64,000 nt of DNA from Mermis nigrescens (taxonomy: Eukaryota; Nematoda; Enoplea; Mermithida; Mermithidae), in the NCBI GenBank assembly GCA_036768485.1, contig JAVLUZ010000164.1, forward strand, positions 664,677 to 728,676, given 5' to 3'. The notes below the pieces were generated by a model. It saw only the letters and a program-made list of their open reading frames with translations, did no database searches and was not told the DNA's origin. This document shows, piece by piece, positions 23,386 through 33,632 of the stretch; positions within the stretch are counted from its first letter, which is position 1, and each line of letters starts with the position of its first letter. Made by a program: the position numbers and the translations under genes.

Positions 23386-23955
23386 TCGTAAACCCACTCA
23401 TGCTCATTCAGTAAAATCCAGAATATTCCGGGAAACAATGAACAATTTTCAATCAAACTCGTTTTCCGCAACTTATTTTAGGAAACGATTTAAGTAAGTT
23501 TCGTAAACAATGCAGACATTTTAAAGCCATTTTCACGGATTTCTGACAGAGCCCATATTCTATATTCAGGCCGGCCTGACCCAACCCAAAAACATCAGCG
23601 AGTTAAAAAACAGATGCTTAGTTAACTACACAAAACATTAAATAAGGCAACAAAATTCATTTGAAGGCAGCGCCGTCACGCTTTAGAGCAGGGCAGCAGC
23701 AGTAGAATTCTTTAAAAATTTCCAAACAAAAAATTCAATTATCTGCAACAGGTGTATACACCGTTTTTCCCCAGCGATTCGGCTGACATTAGATATATAC
23801 CAGACCCAAAATTTTTTTACGCATTTTCCTTTTTTTCCACATTGAAAGAGGGATTGTAAAATTTTTCAAAGGGCGCTTGTATTGAAAAATCATTGTATTT
23901 TAGTAGAAAATTCTATGTAGACATGTAATGGCGGTGGTTGGCACATATTGTGTAC
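23386..23955. other. Intergenic, nothing recognised
   Basis: No exon or repeat I can support in this stretch. Confidence 0.4.
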
Positions 23956-24590
23956 AGGCCCGTATCCAGGGGAGGATAAGGGGGGGCACGTGCCCCCGGA
24001 ATGAAATTCAAGGATAATTTTTCCCTTCATTCCCCCTTTGCTTTTTTAGCGAAAAATCGCAAAACTTTTCGGCGCTTCGCGCCAAATTCACAATTATTAA
24101 TTGTAATCTATTTAGTCCCAAACGTACGGTTAAAACAATCAATATTCAATGTTTATACAGCTTAAAGCATGCTTTGCGTCTGTCTTCTGTTTTTGCAGGT
24201 TTTAGGCAGAAAATGGGATCCGTGCAAGATGCGAGAATGATGGCCATTTTTCGGCGATGATAGAGAATTTTAGTCATGAACTTTAACTATTTTTAGACTG
24301 ATTTCGGAACCAAAATTAGGCTGATTTAATTGCTGTCGTCATAGTCGTATATGTTGTCTCGTGTGTGTCATTTATTACTCATCGTCTATTTTAATCATAA
24401 GCTGTGTCTTTATTCATATCACGTGTTTTTCTTGGCCGTAGCAATTAATCCCTTGTTTGTTTTGTTTAAAGTTTAACGCTACGATTCAACTTTAAGATGT
24501 TTTTCGCAAAATTTTCCGTTGCTCTACCCCAGACCCCGCTGAGAGGCACTTAAGCGCACCATCTCAGACCCTAGCTCCAGAAGAGAGGAC
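23956..24590 (+). mobile_element. Repeat family C copy
   Basis: Begins GGCCCGTATCCAGGGGAGG and GGCACGTGCCCCCGG, has the CGGCGCTTCGCGCC palindrome at 24070-24083, and ends with CAGACCCCGCTGAGAGGCAC...GCGCACCATCTCAGACCC. Both ends match the copy at 11550-12345. Confidence 0.65.
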
Positions 24591-24609
24591 GACCATTGGA
24601 TTCTCACCA

Positions 24610-24905
24610 TATTTAGGGTGATGAGTAGCAAAGTTTACAAAATGTGCAGCTCTAGTGGTCGTAAAAAGTCTTGGAACGATCTTCCTGACTTCATTGTTTT
24701 TTCCTTAACCTAAATATATTCAAATCTAGATTAAGAAACTTTGATTTATCTAGATATCTTGTGAGGCGCGTGTAAAACTTGTCATTCCATTGACTCGCAT
24801 GTCCATTACTAATTCGTAATTGCAACTACATATTATGTATCTAGTCATTTTGTCTTTTATCAGTTGGTTATTAGTAATAAAATTTCTTTCTTCTTTCTTC
24901 TTAAG
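24610..24905 (+). mobile_element. CR1-like retrotransposon 3' end fragment
   Basis: The sequence TGGAACGATCTTCCTGAC followed by AAATATATTCAAATCTAG resembles the coding tail of the retrotransposon ORF2 at 28375-28440 (Trp-Asn-x-Leu-Pro... then Phe-Lys-Ser-Arg-Leu), then a 3' UTR ending in a TTTCTTTCTTC tail. 5' truncated, as is normal for non-LTR elements. Confidence 0.5.
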
Positions 24906-24967
24906 CGAATGACCATAAAACTTATAAAAATCTTCAGAAGGTAAGAGATTATGAAAAATAATATATT

Positions 24968-25175
24968 ATATGTCGACTTATTCAAATTTATCAGAGAGGC
25001 GAGCTTAAATCGTAATTTTTATGACTCGCTCATCGCCTTTTGCAGTACGCTTTTTACTGTATTGACCGTACGTTTTATTACTCTCTTGAATCCTTCGTAA
25101 TTGTCGCGTTTTCAGCAATAAATTATCCATAAATTATTATAAATTTATAAATTATTATAAATTATTTCCTTTTAC
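24968..25175 (+). mobile_element. Retrotransposon 3' UTR fragment
   Basis: GTCGACTTATTCAAATTTAT, GACTCGCTCATCGCC, GACCGTACGTTTTATTACTC and CCTTCGTAATTGTCGCG match the 3' UTRs at 28447-28600 and 44548-44670. It ends in a short ATAAATTAT tail. Confidence 0.65.
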
Positions 25176-25344
25176 GCCATGCTCGTATCGGCAACAAGCG
25201 TCTAAATCCTAAACTAAAGTTTGCGCTGTAAAAAGTTATAGCCGTAACAGATATCGATTTTTTCGATTTCTATATTTTGCTAGGCTTAGGCTTAGATTTA
25301 CTGAACTGGACTGAAATAATTCATTGCTGAAAACGCTACAATCA

Positions 25345-25520
25345 CGAAGGATGCAAAAGAGTAATAAAACGCACGGTCAAAAGAATAAAAAGGTACATCA
25401 AAAGGCGACAAGCGAGTCATGAAAATGACAATTCAAGCCCGCCCTCTGATAAATTTGGATAAGTCGACACCAGTAAATCTAGATTTGAATATATATTTTA
25501 GTTAGGAGAAGGAACTACAA
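25345..25520 (-). mobile_element. Retrotransposon 3' UTR fragment, inverted copy
   Basis: ACGAAGGATGCAAAAGAGT, AAGGCGACAAGCGAGTCATG and GATAAATTTGGATAAGTCG are the complement of the 3' UTR at 24968-25175, so the two form an inverted pair about 200 bp apart. Confidence 0.65.
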
Positions 25521-25910
25521 AATCAGGTAGGTGATTCCAAACAGATATATTTAGGTATTAATTGTGGAGAGAGTACTTACTCCCGCTTAGGTTGGTATTG
25601 CTCTTGTTAGTAGTCAGTATTGCTCCCGCATAAGTCTCGATATATAGGCGTTGCAATGGTGCGCACTGCGCAAATCTGCGCACATCTCAGGATTTAGACG
25701 ATTGTGTTGTATCCAGTGTGTATGTGTTGTGTGTGTGTTGCCATGCCGGCTCAATTCTAGAATAGATAGAAGTCACAGAATTTAAATTAATGGGGATTTA
25801 TTGAAAGATTATCAGTTGTAAGAAAGATTTTCAAAAGAAATTATCGACGGAAAGCATTTAGAAGGGGAGAAATTGAGGAATGAAGTTGTAAAGTGATAGG
25901 AGCACAAAGC
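25521..25910. other. Intergenic, nothing recognised
   Basis: Contains a short TGTGTATGTGTTG-rich stretch around 25715-25740 and no supported gene. Confidence 0.4.
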
Positions 25911-26292
25911 ATGGGAAGGCGACTGCCGCAAACGGCGCATTGATTGATCTAAATGTATACTGATGCATACGTTTGTTAAAATTAAAATTAAGCAATGTTT
26001 GGGGAAGGCGACTGCGAAAATCGTTGCAATGATTGATCGAATTGTCTTGTGTACATAGGTATGTAACTTGGTACAAAAGCACATATGTTCCTGCATTAGC
26101 GAAGGTGACGGCAATAATGCTGATGATTGATGAATCTATTATGAATTAAAGAAGAACAGGATTGATCAAATTGTTTGTGTACATAGGTATGTATGTAAGT
26201 AGGTACATAGGCAATATGTACATTCATTAGCAAAGGCGACAGCAATAATGCTGACAATTGATGAATCTATTATGAATTAAAGAAGAACAGGT
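25911..26292. repeat. Local tandem duplications (~125-bp unit)
   Basis: The block from ATTGATCGAATTGTCTTGTG to TGAATTAAAGAAGAACAGG (about 26033-26161) is followed at once by a second copy (to 26292). Two shorter copies of its GGCGACTGC...ATGATTGATC part precede it from 25917. No reading frame spans the copies. Confidence 0.7.
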
Positions 26293-26382
26293 TAGTTCGA
26301 ACATACGTGCACACAATGAACGTTTATAAAAAACGTAGGTGCATAAGTATCCACAATGCATTTATTGGTTTCTATGTATAGC

Positions 26383-26594
26383 CAGGGGCGGATTTAGGGG
26401 GGCGGGGGCGGCCGCTCCCCATCGCCCAAAATAGTGCGCAAAATTAAGCATTTTTGAGCGATTTTTAGCGATTTTTTGGGTTAAAACGGCTAATTTTTCC
26501 GCCAAAAACGGCTAATTTTTCTGCCTAAGTCAGGGTTCCGCTCCCCCTTAGGGGTACTGCCCCCTCCCTTAAAAAAATCCTAGATCCGCCACTG
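26383..26594. mobile_element. hAT-type MITE with perfect 8-bp target duplication
   Basis: 212 bp bounded by CAGGGGCGGATTTAGG and CCTAGATCCGCCACTG, which are inverted ends with two mismatches in 16. The flanks 26375-26382 and 26595-26602 are both TGTATAGC, a perfect 8-bp target duplication as made by hAT transposases. The centre contains an internal direct repeat of AAAACGGCTAATTTTTC. An isolated CTAGATCCGCCACTG end of the same family occurs at 42826-42840. Confidence 0.92.
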
Positions 26595-26828
26595 TGTATA
26601 GCTTGAACGAATATTATGTACTTAAATGAATACACTGTGATTGGTCAATGTATAAGTTTACATGACTATTATAAAAGAATGTAAGTTAGGCGCATTTACT
26701 GTTGCCGCGATAGAACACTCTGCTCCTAATGCATTGAATAAAAGTTGTGCTTAACATCATAGGCAGGTGATCTGTGGAACTTATCGGAGTGACAATTCTT
26801 TATGTACTGTAGGGTGTTAGATTAGTAA

Positions 26829-27050
26829 TCTTTTGCTCGCGTGGAAGTCGGCATAGGTTCTCTATGCAAAATTTTCATTATCATGAGTGATATACGTAAT
26901 AGGCGCTTGTTCTGGTCGCGAAAATTATTTATTACGGATAGTTTTAGATTAGTAACCTTATGCTCACGTGGAAGTTGACGTTGCTTTTCTATGCAAATTT
27001 TTTATCAATCATATGAATGATTTACGTTGTTCTGGATGCGAGAATTGCGT
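26829..27050. repeat. ~120-bp tandem duplication, two copies
   Basis: GATTAGTAATCTTTTGCTCGC...GTGGAAGT...TCTATGCAAA...GTTCTGG is repeated as GATTAGTAACCTTATGCTCA... from about 26947, with roughly 80% identity. Confidence 0.65.
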
Positions 27051-27274
27051 ATTCCTGTTGTTTATGCTCTACCATGCTGCTGTGTAATACACATTTTGTA
27101 TATTGGATTGTAATCAAGATTGTTATGCCTTGCGCAGTTGCTGCGTTCTAAGAATGTACCTTAATCTTACAGAAATTAAATAACTATCCAACGATTTGGC
27201 GAAACACTGACAATTGGTATAAGATTGTCAATTAGTATCGAAGGAGCCGGATTAAAAATCTGATAGGTGTGTCG

Positions 27275-27470
27275 GAGCATTGAAATTAACCATTTTGACA
27301 GCGGCTATTGATACAGAAATCAGATTTCGTTTTGACGTGGCACATTTGTCAAACACTCGAAACTATTGATATACGAATTTTTATCATCAGATTTTGTTTC
27401 AACGTGGCACATTAATCAAAACGCTTAGAAACTATTGATATACGAAATTTTATCCAGCAACTGCTGAAAG
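27275..27470. repeat. ~85-bp tandem duplication, two copies
   Basis: CAGATTT..GTTTT/C..ACGTGGCACATT followed by GAAACTATTGATATACGAA occurs twice, from about 27322 and 27398. Non-coding. Confidence 0.6.
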
Positions 27471-27696
27471 GCGTCCGACTGTCTGGATCAGCACGGATAT
27501 CAAGAGATAAAAGTGAGTGAGAATTTACACTTCAGTAATTATAATAATGGTCATGTAAACCATCCGGTGATCAATCTTTTTTGTTAGTGTTAGTTAGAAA
27601 GGGAAGGATTACGTATATCTTGACAAATAAGGGTGCTAGCGTTATTTTCTTCCTAAGTCTCTTCTAATATTTATTTTTTAGGCTTAGGCTTAGTAT

Positions 27697-27831
27697 GTGC
27701 CTTCACATCGGTGCCAGGGGATGATGTAAGCCTGAGACAAATGGGGCGAAAATTGCAAAGCGAGCGGAGCAATTTTAGCCCCATCTTTTTTTAGGCTTAG
27801 ATCATCCGCTGGCACCAATCCGAAGCCGCAC
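27697..27831. mobile_element. Palindromic hairpin element (family E)
   Basis: Almost the whole 135 bp is one inverted repeat. GGTGCCAGGGGATGAT and AAGCCTGAGACAAATGGGGC on the left pair with the GATCATCCGCTGGCACC side on the right, and a central core GCGAGCGGAGC is itself near-palindromic. It is preceded by GGCTTAGGCTTAG. Related hairpins with the same landmarks are at 39523-39671 and 44998-45172. Confidence 0.7.
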
Positions 27832-27904
27832 AGAGCTCAAAGATAATTTTGATTAAGGTGAGAATAGCGTTTTAATGCGAATTTAAGTAGGAGTTTTGAA
27901 TTTT

Positions 27905-28632
27905 TTAAGGAACATTGCAACAGTATAATCAAGAAAGCTCTCTTGAGATCTATCTTAATTAGAAAATGCTTCTTTTTGTGTGATAAAAATAATCTCGTAA
28001 AGGCCTTTATTGTTTACGTCAGACCGATCCTTGGATATTCCTGTGCTTTATGGAACCCCTCTTATATTAGTGATATCAACAGGCTTGAGGCTTTTCAGCG
28101 TAAATTTACTAAATACATAGTTGGATATCATAGCCCTCTTTCTTACGACGAACGCCTTAACCATCTTAACTTGTGTCGATTAGAATTACGTCACCTTCAT
28201 ATTTGCTTATGTATGATGTATCAAATTATTAGTCAAAAATCTTGTCTTTCCATGACAGATTTCTTTGTGCTTAATCAAAATACTACTCGCTGCACAAATC
28301 GTTTCAAGCTAGTTGTTCCTCTTGTCCATTCTAATTTACAAAAATTTGACTTTTTCTATAAGTATATCTCTGTTTGGAATCACCTATATACCTGATTTTG
28401 TAGTATCTTCCCCTAACTTAAATATATTTAAATCTAGATTAATTGATGTCGACTTATCCAAATTTATTAGAGGGCGGGCTTAAATAGTCTTTTTCATGAC
28501 TCACTTGTCGCCTTTCTGTACGTTTTTATTCTTCGACCGTATATTTTATTAATCTTTTACATCCTTCGTAATTGTCGCGTTTCAGTAATAAATTATTTCA
28601 TTCATTCATTCATTTATTTATTCATTCATTCA
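27905..28632 (+). pseudogene. 5'-truncated CR1-like retrotransposon (ORF2 C-terminus)
   Basis: An open frame at about 27943-28395 encodes the region after the reverse transcriptase: VKAFIVYVRPILGYSCALWN, then DINRLEAFQRKFTKYIVG and LSYDERLNHL, the conserved C-terminal block of CR1/L2/Jockey-type ORF2. A 3' UTR with TTCGTAATTGTCGCG follows and ends in an (ATTC)n tail at about 28599-28632. The reverse transcriptase itself is absent, as in a normal 5' truncation. It cannot be mobile by itself. Confidence 0.85.
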
Positions 28633-28633
28633 A

Positions 28634-28736
28634 TATAAAAGTTGAAAAAACAGATGGAAATGAAAGTTAGAAAATAAAATTTTTAGAAATTTTTTTTTCA
28701 ATCAAATGCTTTTCCGTCTGTTTTTTCAACTTTTAT
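28634..28736. repeat. Inverted repeat, ~23-bp arms
   Basis: ATAAAAGTTGAAAAAACAGA and TCTGTTTTTTCAACTTTTAT face each other around an AT-rich loop, directly after the (ATTC)n tail. Could be a small foldback element. Confidence 0.7.
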
Positions 28737-29365
28737 GTTAAAGATACCTGCTTGAAATCGCATAAAAACGCTGTTTTTTTCAAATCTGGAACATGGAGCT
28801 ATTCTAGAATTCGCCCTGCCATGCCTAATGGCACAATTCTTGAAAAAACTGCCATTCCCTTTACAAAGTTTGGAGTTTTTGAAGAATATGGTGTGAACCG
28901 ATTTTGCGCCATTCCGGCAGAACTGTCATACAATTGCACAAAAACGATACTTTGTGTCACTAAAAGACACGGAAAAAAATAATAAACCAAATCCACACAA
29001 AACTCACAGAGTCACGGTACTTCAAACATCATACTTTGACATTCACCATTTTGAGCCACTTTAAGAAATTTTAGCAGTTTATCAAGAGTTTCCAATTTTT
29101 ACTAATTATATAATATTTTCCTGCCATTTTCAAGGTCGCAGATCACAAAAAATTAAGTTATACTGCGCGGAAACCAAGATTAAAGAATTTTTTGTAATTT
29201 TTTGCCCAAATTTTCAAGAAATTTTTTTTAATTTCACTATTTTTAGCATTGTTTACATCCAGCTAAAGATTTCAACTTAAATACGATTCAAACAGCATTT
29301 TTGGATTATCTTAAAGTTCCAACCATTTGAAGATTCGAACAGTGGATTGCAGAATAACATGTACC
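28737..29365. other. Intergenic, nothing recognised
   Basis: Two open frames on opposite strands overlap at 28752-28996 but neither has a recognisable domain. Confidence 0.4.
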
Positions 29366-29487
29366 CAACTTAGGTCGACCTAAGCATCTATACATCGACC
29401 TGAGCATCTATACATCGACCTAAGCATCTATACGTTGACCTAAGCATCTATACCTCGACCTAAGTGGGAGCGACCTCGACCTAAGCA
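29366..29487. repeat. ~20-bp minisatellite (CGACCTAAGCATCTATACAT)
   Basis: About five units built on GACCTAAGCATCTATAC, with ATC, GTT or CTC as the variable joint, and decayed units at each side (CGACCTAAGTGGGAGCGACC). Not a CRISPR: there are no unique spacers. Confidence 0.85.
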
Positions 29488-29855
29488 GCCAAAAACACCT
29501 TCTCAGATAAACTAAGCCTAAGCCTAAGCGTCATTTAATCAGAAACTTGAATTTTCACATATCTAGACAGAAAGAACATGCAAAAAATTATTTATTCAAA
29601 TTTAAAAATTTTCAAACAAAATTTTTTTCCGTGCAATGAAAATTATTTTTTCGTAATCAGCTACCTTGAAAATGTCAGATACATATGTTTTCAGCCCAGA
29701 TTCGGAACATTTTTGGTAAACTGTAAAATACCTTACTTTAATGTAGCTATATCCTGTGTAACTCCATCTTTTTGACAACCATATTAAAGGGACCAATATT
29801 CATACGTCGACGATTATTAATATATAAATCAATTATTGAACAAATAAATTACATA

Positions 29856-30788
29856 ATGTCGCCTTCAAAACGCAATGGGAAAAAGTCGTCGACCAGATTG
29901 ACCGATTCACCGTCTACAGATTCAACGACGCTTGATCATCAGACACGATGTCTTACGTGCAAGGACGTTGTAGGAAACAATTCCTGCGCCCTCTGTTGCG
30001 ACTACTGCGATCGGTGGGGACACATCAAGTGTCTGAATATCGACCAACCAACTTACGACGCCTTGTCTAAAATCGACCAACCGTTTTTATGTGCTAGTTG
30101 TTTGCCAAAAGTTAGGCGGTTTATTAAAATAGATAAACATTTGGACACTTTGGAGAAACGACTTATGGATATCGAAGCCCGCTTCGAAGTACGAATGGCA
30201 GCACTTGATTCTGGCGCCAACAACGTTTTCACCCAATCGAATCCAATGCCTACCTTGCGCCGTCCTTTCCAGCCGTTTCCAGCCACACTTCCACCTAGCG
30301 ACACGAAAAACTTTAACGTCGCCATTGAGGATGTGATCAAAGCCCATCTTAAACGTAGCAACGCCGTCTTGTTCGGTTTGCCCGATTCGAATGACGACCT
30401 TGCAGCCGTTCGTGATCTACTACGCATAGAAACGGATGAAGACGTTGAGCCCGTACGACCGTCCGACGTGCAGTACGTCTTCCGCAATGGTCCGGCTGAT
30501 GCAGGTGGCAAACGCCCGCGGTTCTTGAAGGTGATCTGCGCGACATCAAAGGTAAAAGTGTCGTTTATAACATTCATTAACAAAGTCGTCAAACGATCGG
30601 ACGAAAAATTTTGCGATTTGAGGGCCAGACCAGATCTGACCTATCGCCAACGACAAGAAGGGCGTCAGTTGAGAGAAAACTATGAAAATTTCGCAAATTC
30701 TGAACACTTTATCGATTACAATAAAAAATGCATTGTTCGTAAAAATGACAGTAAAATTGTGTTTTCGCTAATTAACCCATTGATGTAG
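29856..30788 (+). CDS. Retrotransposon ORF1 protein with PHD finger
   Basis: 310 residues from the ATG at 29856; an in-frame TTG-initiated extension upstream is less likely because the lysine-rich start MSPSKRNGKKSS looks like a natural N-terminus. A PHD-type zinc finger fits C4HC3 spacing: Cys32/Cys35, Cys48/Cys51, His56/Cys59 and Cys79/Cys82. A short coiled-coil segment (DKHLDTLEKRLMDIEARF) follows, then a C-terminal domain with NAVLFGLPDSN, PRFLKV and RPDLTYRQRQEGRQLRE, typical of nucleic-acid-binding ORF1 proteins of CR1/Jockey-like elements. In those elements ORF1 coats the RNA and acts as a chaperone. The frame is fully open, in contrast with ORF2. Confidence 0.88.
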   Translation: MSPSKRNGKKSSTRLTDSPSTDSTTLDHQTRCLTCKDVVGNNSCALCCDYCDRWGHIKCLNIDQPTYDALSKIDQPFLCASCLPKVRRFIKIDKHLDTLEKRLMDIEARFEVRMAALDSGANNVFTQSNPMPTLRRPFQPFPATLPPSDTKNFNVAIEDVIKAHLKRSNAVLFGLPDSNDDLAAVRDLLRIETDEDVEPVRPSDVQYVFRNGPADAGGKRPRFLKVICATSKVKVSFITFINKVVKRSDEKFCDLRARPDLTYRQRQEGRQLRENYENFANSEHFIDYNKKCIVRKNDSKIVFSLINPLM

Positions 30789-30809
30789 GGACATGCGCCC
30801 CTTATAAAA

Positions 30810-33632
30810 TTGTGGAACAACAAGCTGATTAAGGAACCGATTGTAAAACAACAGAAATCCAGATTTTTTGGACATTCTCAGTACAAATCAGAGTCTGTTA
30901 GAATCAATCCTGTTTGCAAAACGTTGAAATGTATTCTATTTAACGCAAGAAGTTTATGCAATAAACTCGGCCAACTCCATTTTCTTTTAAACCAGTCAAA
31001 TTATGACTTGATTTTTATTACAGAAACTTGGCTCACTGATTTTATTTGCAGATTCTTTGCTTCTTTTAAACTTTGAATACAGTTTGATTCGCTATGATCG
31101 AAAAAACAAGACTGGTGGAGGTGTCGCCATAATATTCAAAAAAAATTTACCCATAAAAAATGTAAACGTTCCTGATGAGTTTTCTTTGCAAGAAACAATT
31201 ACTTGCGATATGACTATATTAGAGTCTAAATACAGGTTTATCTTATGCTATAGATCCCCAAGAAAAAACGATGATGTAGATCAACAGTTATTGAAGTATT
31301 TAAAGTGGTCTTGTAATACTTCTAGAATAATAGTGGCCTTGGGTGATTTTAATTTTCCCGAAATCAGGTGGAATAAAAGGTTTGTTCTTCCTGAAAATAG
31401 TATTTCTTCACAGTTTTTCGACCTTGTAAATGAGATTGGGCTCTATCAGTTTACACGTCTCCCCACTTTAGGTAATAATATATTAGACTTGATTTTCTGT
31501 TCCTACAAGTCATGCGTATTTAATGTAAAAAATGTTGAACCGTTTTCTACTAGCGATCATGATTCACTAACTTTTGATATTCTTATTCCAAACAAATTTG
31601 AAACAGATTCTCATATCAAAAACTTTAATTTTAAAAAAGCTGATTATGTTTCTATTTTGCACGATCTATCTATTATTAGCTGGCCTGATACTTTTACAAC
31701 TTGTACTAATATTGATGATTTTTATGATATTTTTTTAGGCATTTTAAACGCAATGATCAAAGCTCACGTTCCACTGAGTTTGTCCCTACCAAAAAAGCGT
31801 AAAAAATTTCCAAAGTATATTTTGAACTTACAAGGCAAGAAGAGAAGGGTTTGGCGACTTTTGAAGAAAAATCCGGGATTGTCAGATCAGTACAAAATGG
31901 TTAGTAAGTCTGTTGAGAATGCAATAGCGGATTTTTACAGTCGTGAAGAAAATGAACTGTTAAAAAAAAGGTTCATCACTGAAAAATTTTTACAATTTTG
32001 TTAACGCGAGGTTAAAATTGAAACAATCTGTGCCTGATCTTGAATCAAATGGTCAGGTTTTTCCTAATGAAACCGAAAAGAGCTAACGCTTTCAATGAAT
32101 TTTTTGGTTCAGTTTTTACTATTGATAACGGCATTCTACCATTAAATATCGATTCAATTGAGGTAGACTATCGGCCTATAGTTAAATTTGAACATAGCAC
32201 AGTTGCTGCAGTTTTAAATAAGATAAAGCCCACTCACTCAGTTGGTTCCGATGGGCTGTCAGCTTATTTTTTGAAACAAATTCGAGTTGCTTTAGTTGAA
32301 CCCCTTTCAACTATTTTTGAGGTATCATATCGTTCTGGTATGCTTCCACGTTTGTGGTTAGAAGCTTTAGTAATTCCAATTTTTAAAAAAGGCAATCCAC
32401 ACTCAGTTGAAAACTATAGGCCGATATCTCTATGTTGTGTTTTGTGTAAAGTTATGGAATCAATAATCAATAATGCCATCCTGGACTATTTTGACAAGAG
32501 TGATTTAATAAATCAGCAACAATTTGGATTTCTGAAGAACAAATCCTGTACATCTCAGCTTTTAAAGTGCAGAAACCTGTGGACAAAAACTTTGGACAAT
32601 CATGTTCCAATGGACGTGGTTTATATTGATTTTTGTAAGGCATTCGATTCTGTTGTTCATTCAAAACTAATATTGAAATTAGAATCTTTAGGTATCTCGG
32701 GTACTTTGCTCAACTGGGTTAAAGCTTTTTTGATGGGTAGGTCACAAAAGGTGAAAATAAATGGTTTTCTTTCAGCCCCTATTCCGGTAATTAGTGGTGT
32801 TCCCCAGGGTAGTGTGCTAGGGCCTACATTATTTTTGGTTTTCATTAACGACCTGGTCGATAGTATCAAGCATAGCAATATCATGCTGTTTGCTGATGAT
32901 TTAAAAATATTCAATTTTTCACGTGAATTCAGATCCTTGCAAGCAGACCTTGATTCATTGCATGGGTGGACTGAAAATGGCAACTGCAAATAAGTTATGA
33001 CAAATGTGCAACCTTGTATTTGGGATATGGCAACCCTAAAAACATCTATAACCTTTTCTTAAAAGATCTAGCTGATGCAGAAGCTTCTATCAAGGATTTA
33101 GGAGTTTTTGTTAGTAATTGACCTGTCCTCTAGCATTCATTGTATGAATATTGCATCCAAAGCTTCCAGAGTTGCTTCTTTGATACAAAAAACTTTTATT
33201 TCCAGAAATATTGATTTGATGGTGAAAGCATTTAAAGTTTATGTAAGACCGATACTAGAGTATAGCACGGTGGTGTGGAATCCTTACCTGATAAAAGACA
33301 TCAACCAAATTGAAAATGTTCAATGTAAATTTACAAAACGAATACTTTGGCGGCATTAACAGCAGGATTTGTCTTATAGCGAACGATTGAATTTGTTAGA
33401 TCTTGAAAGACTCGAAACACGGCGTATCTATTTTGACCTTACTTTTGCTTTTAGGATAATTAAGGGACAGTTGCTTTCTGTTTCAGATTTTTTCGAATCT
33501 GCACCTAACAGGGGCACTAGGTCAAATAACGACATAAAGTTGTATATTAGAAAATCTCATTTGGATTGTAGAAAGAACGATTTTGCAAACAGGGTGGCTA
33601 GAATTTGGAATACATTGCCACAATGTATTGTT
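30810..33632 (+). pseudogene. Retrotransposon ORF2 (endonuclease + reverse transcriptase), frameshifted
   Basis: Pieces in different frames follow one another. 30810-31041 has the endonuclease N-terminus (ILFNARSLCNKLGQL, FITETWL). 31057-31980 has the rest of the AP endonuclease (KTGGGVAIIF, LGDFNFPEIRW, STSDHDSLTF). 32040-32985 is the reverse transcriptase with NYRPISLCC, YIDFCKAFDSVVH, GVPQGSVLGP and the catalytic FADD at 32889-32900. 33108-33632 is the C-terminal region (FKVYVRPILEYSTVVWNP, LSYSERLNLL). Frame changes occur near 31045, 31990-32070, 32985 and 33118-33360. Catalytic motifs survive although the frame does not, so the breaks look recent or partly due to sequencing error. Confidence 0.9.

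Noticed and set aside
24968..25520. Foldback element formed by inverted 3' UTRs
   Set aside because: Both halves are ordinary 3' ends of the same retrotransposon family in opposite orientation; no shared ends or duplication enclose them.
29366..29487. Possible CRISPR-like array
   Set aside because: The units are directly tandem with no unique spacers, and the genome is eukaryotic. It is a minisatellite.
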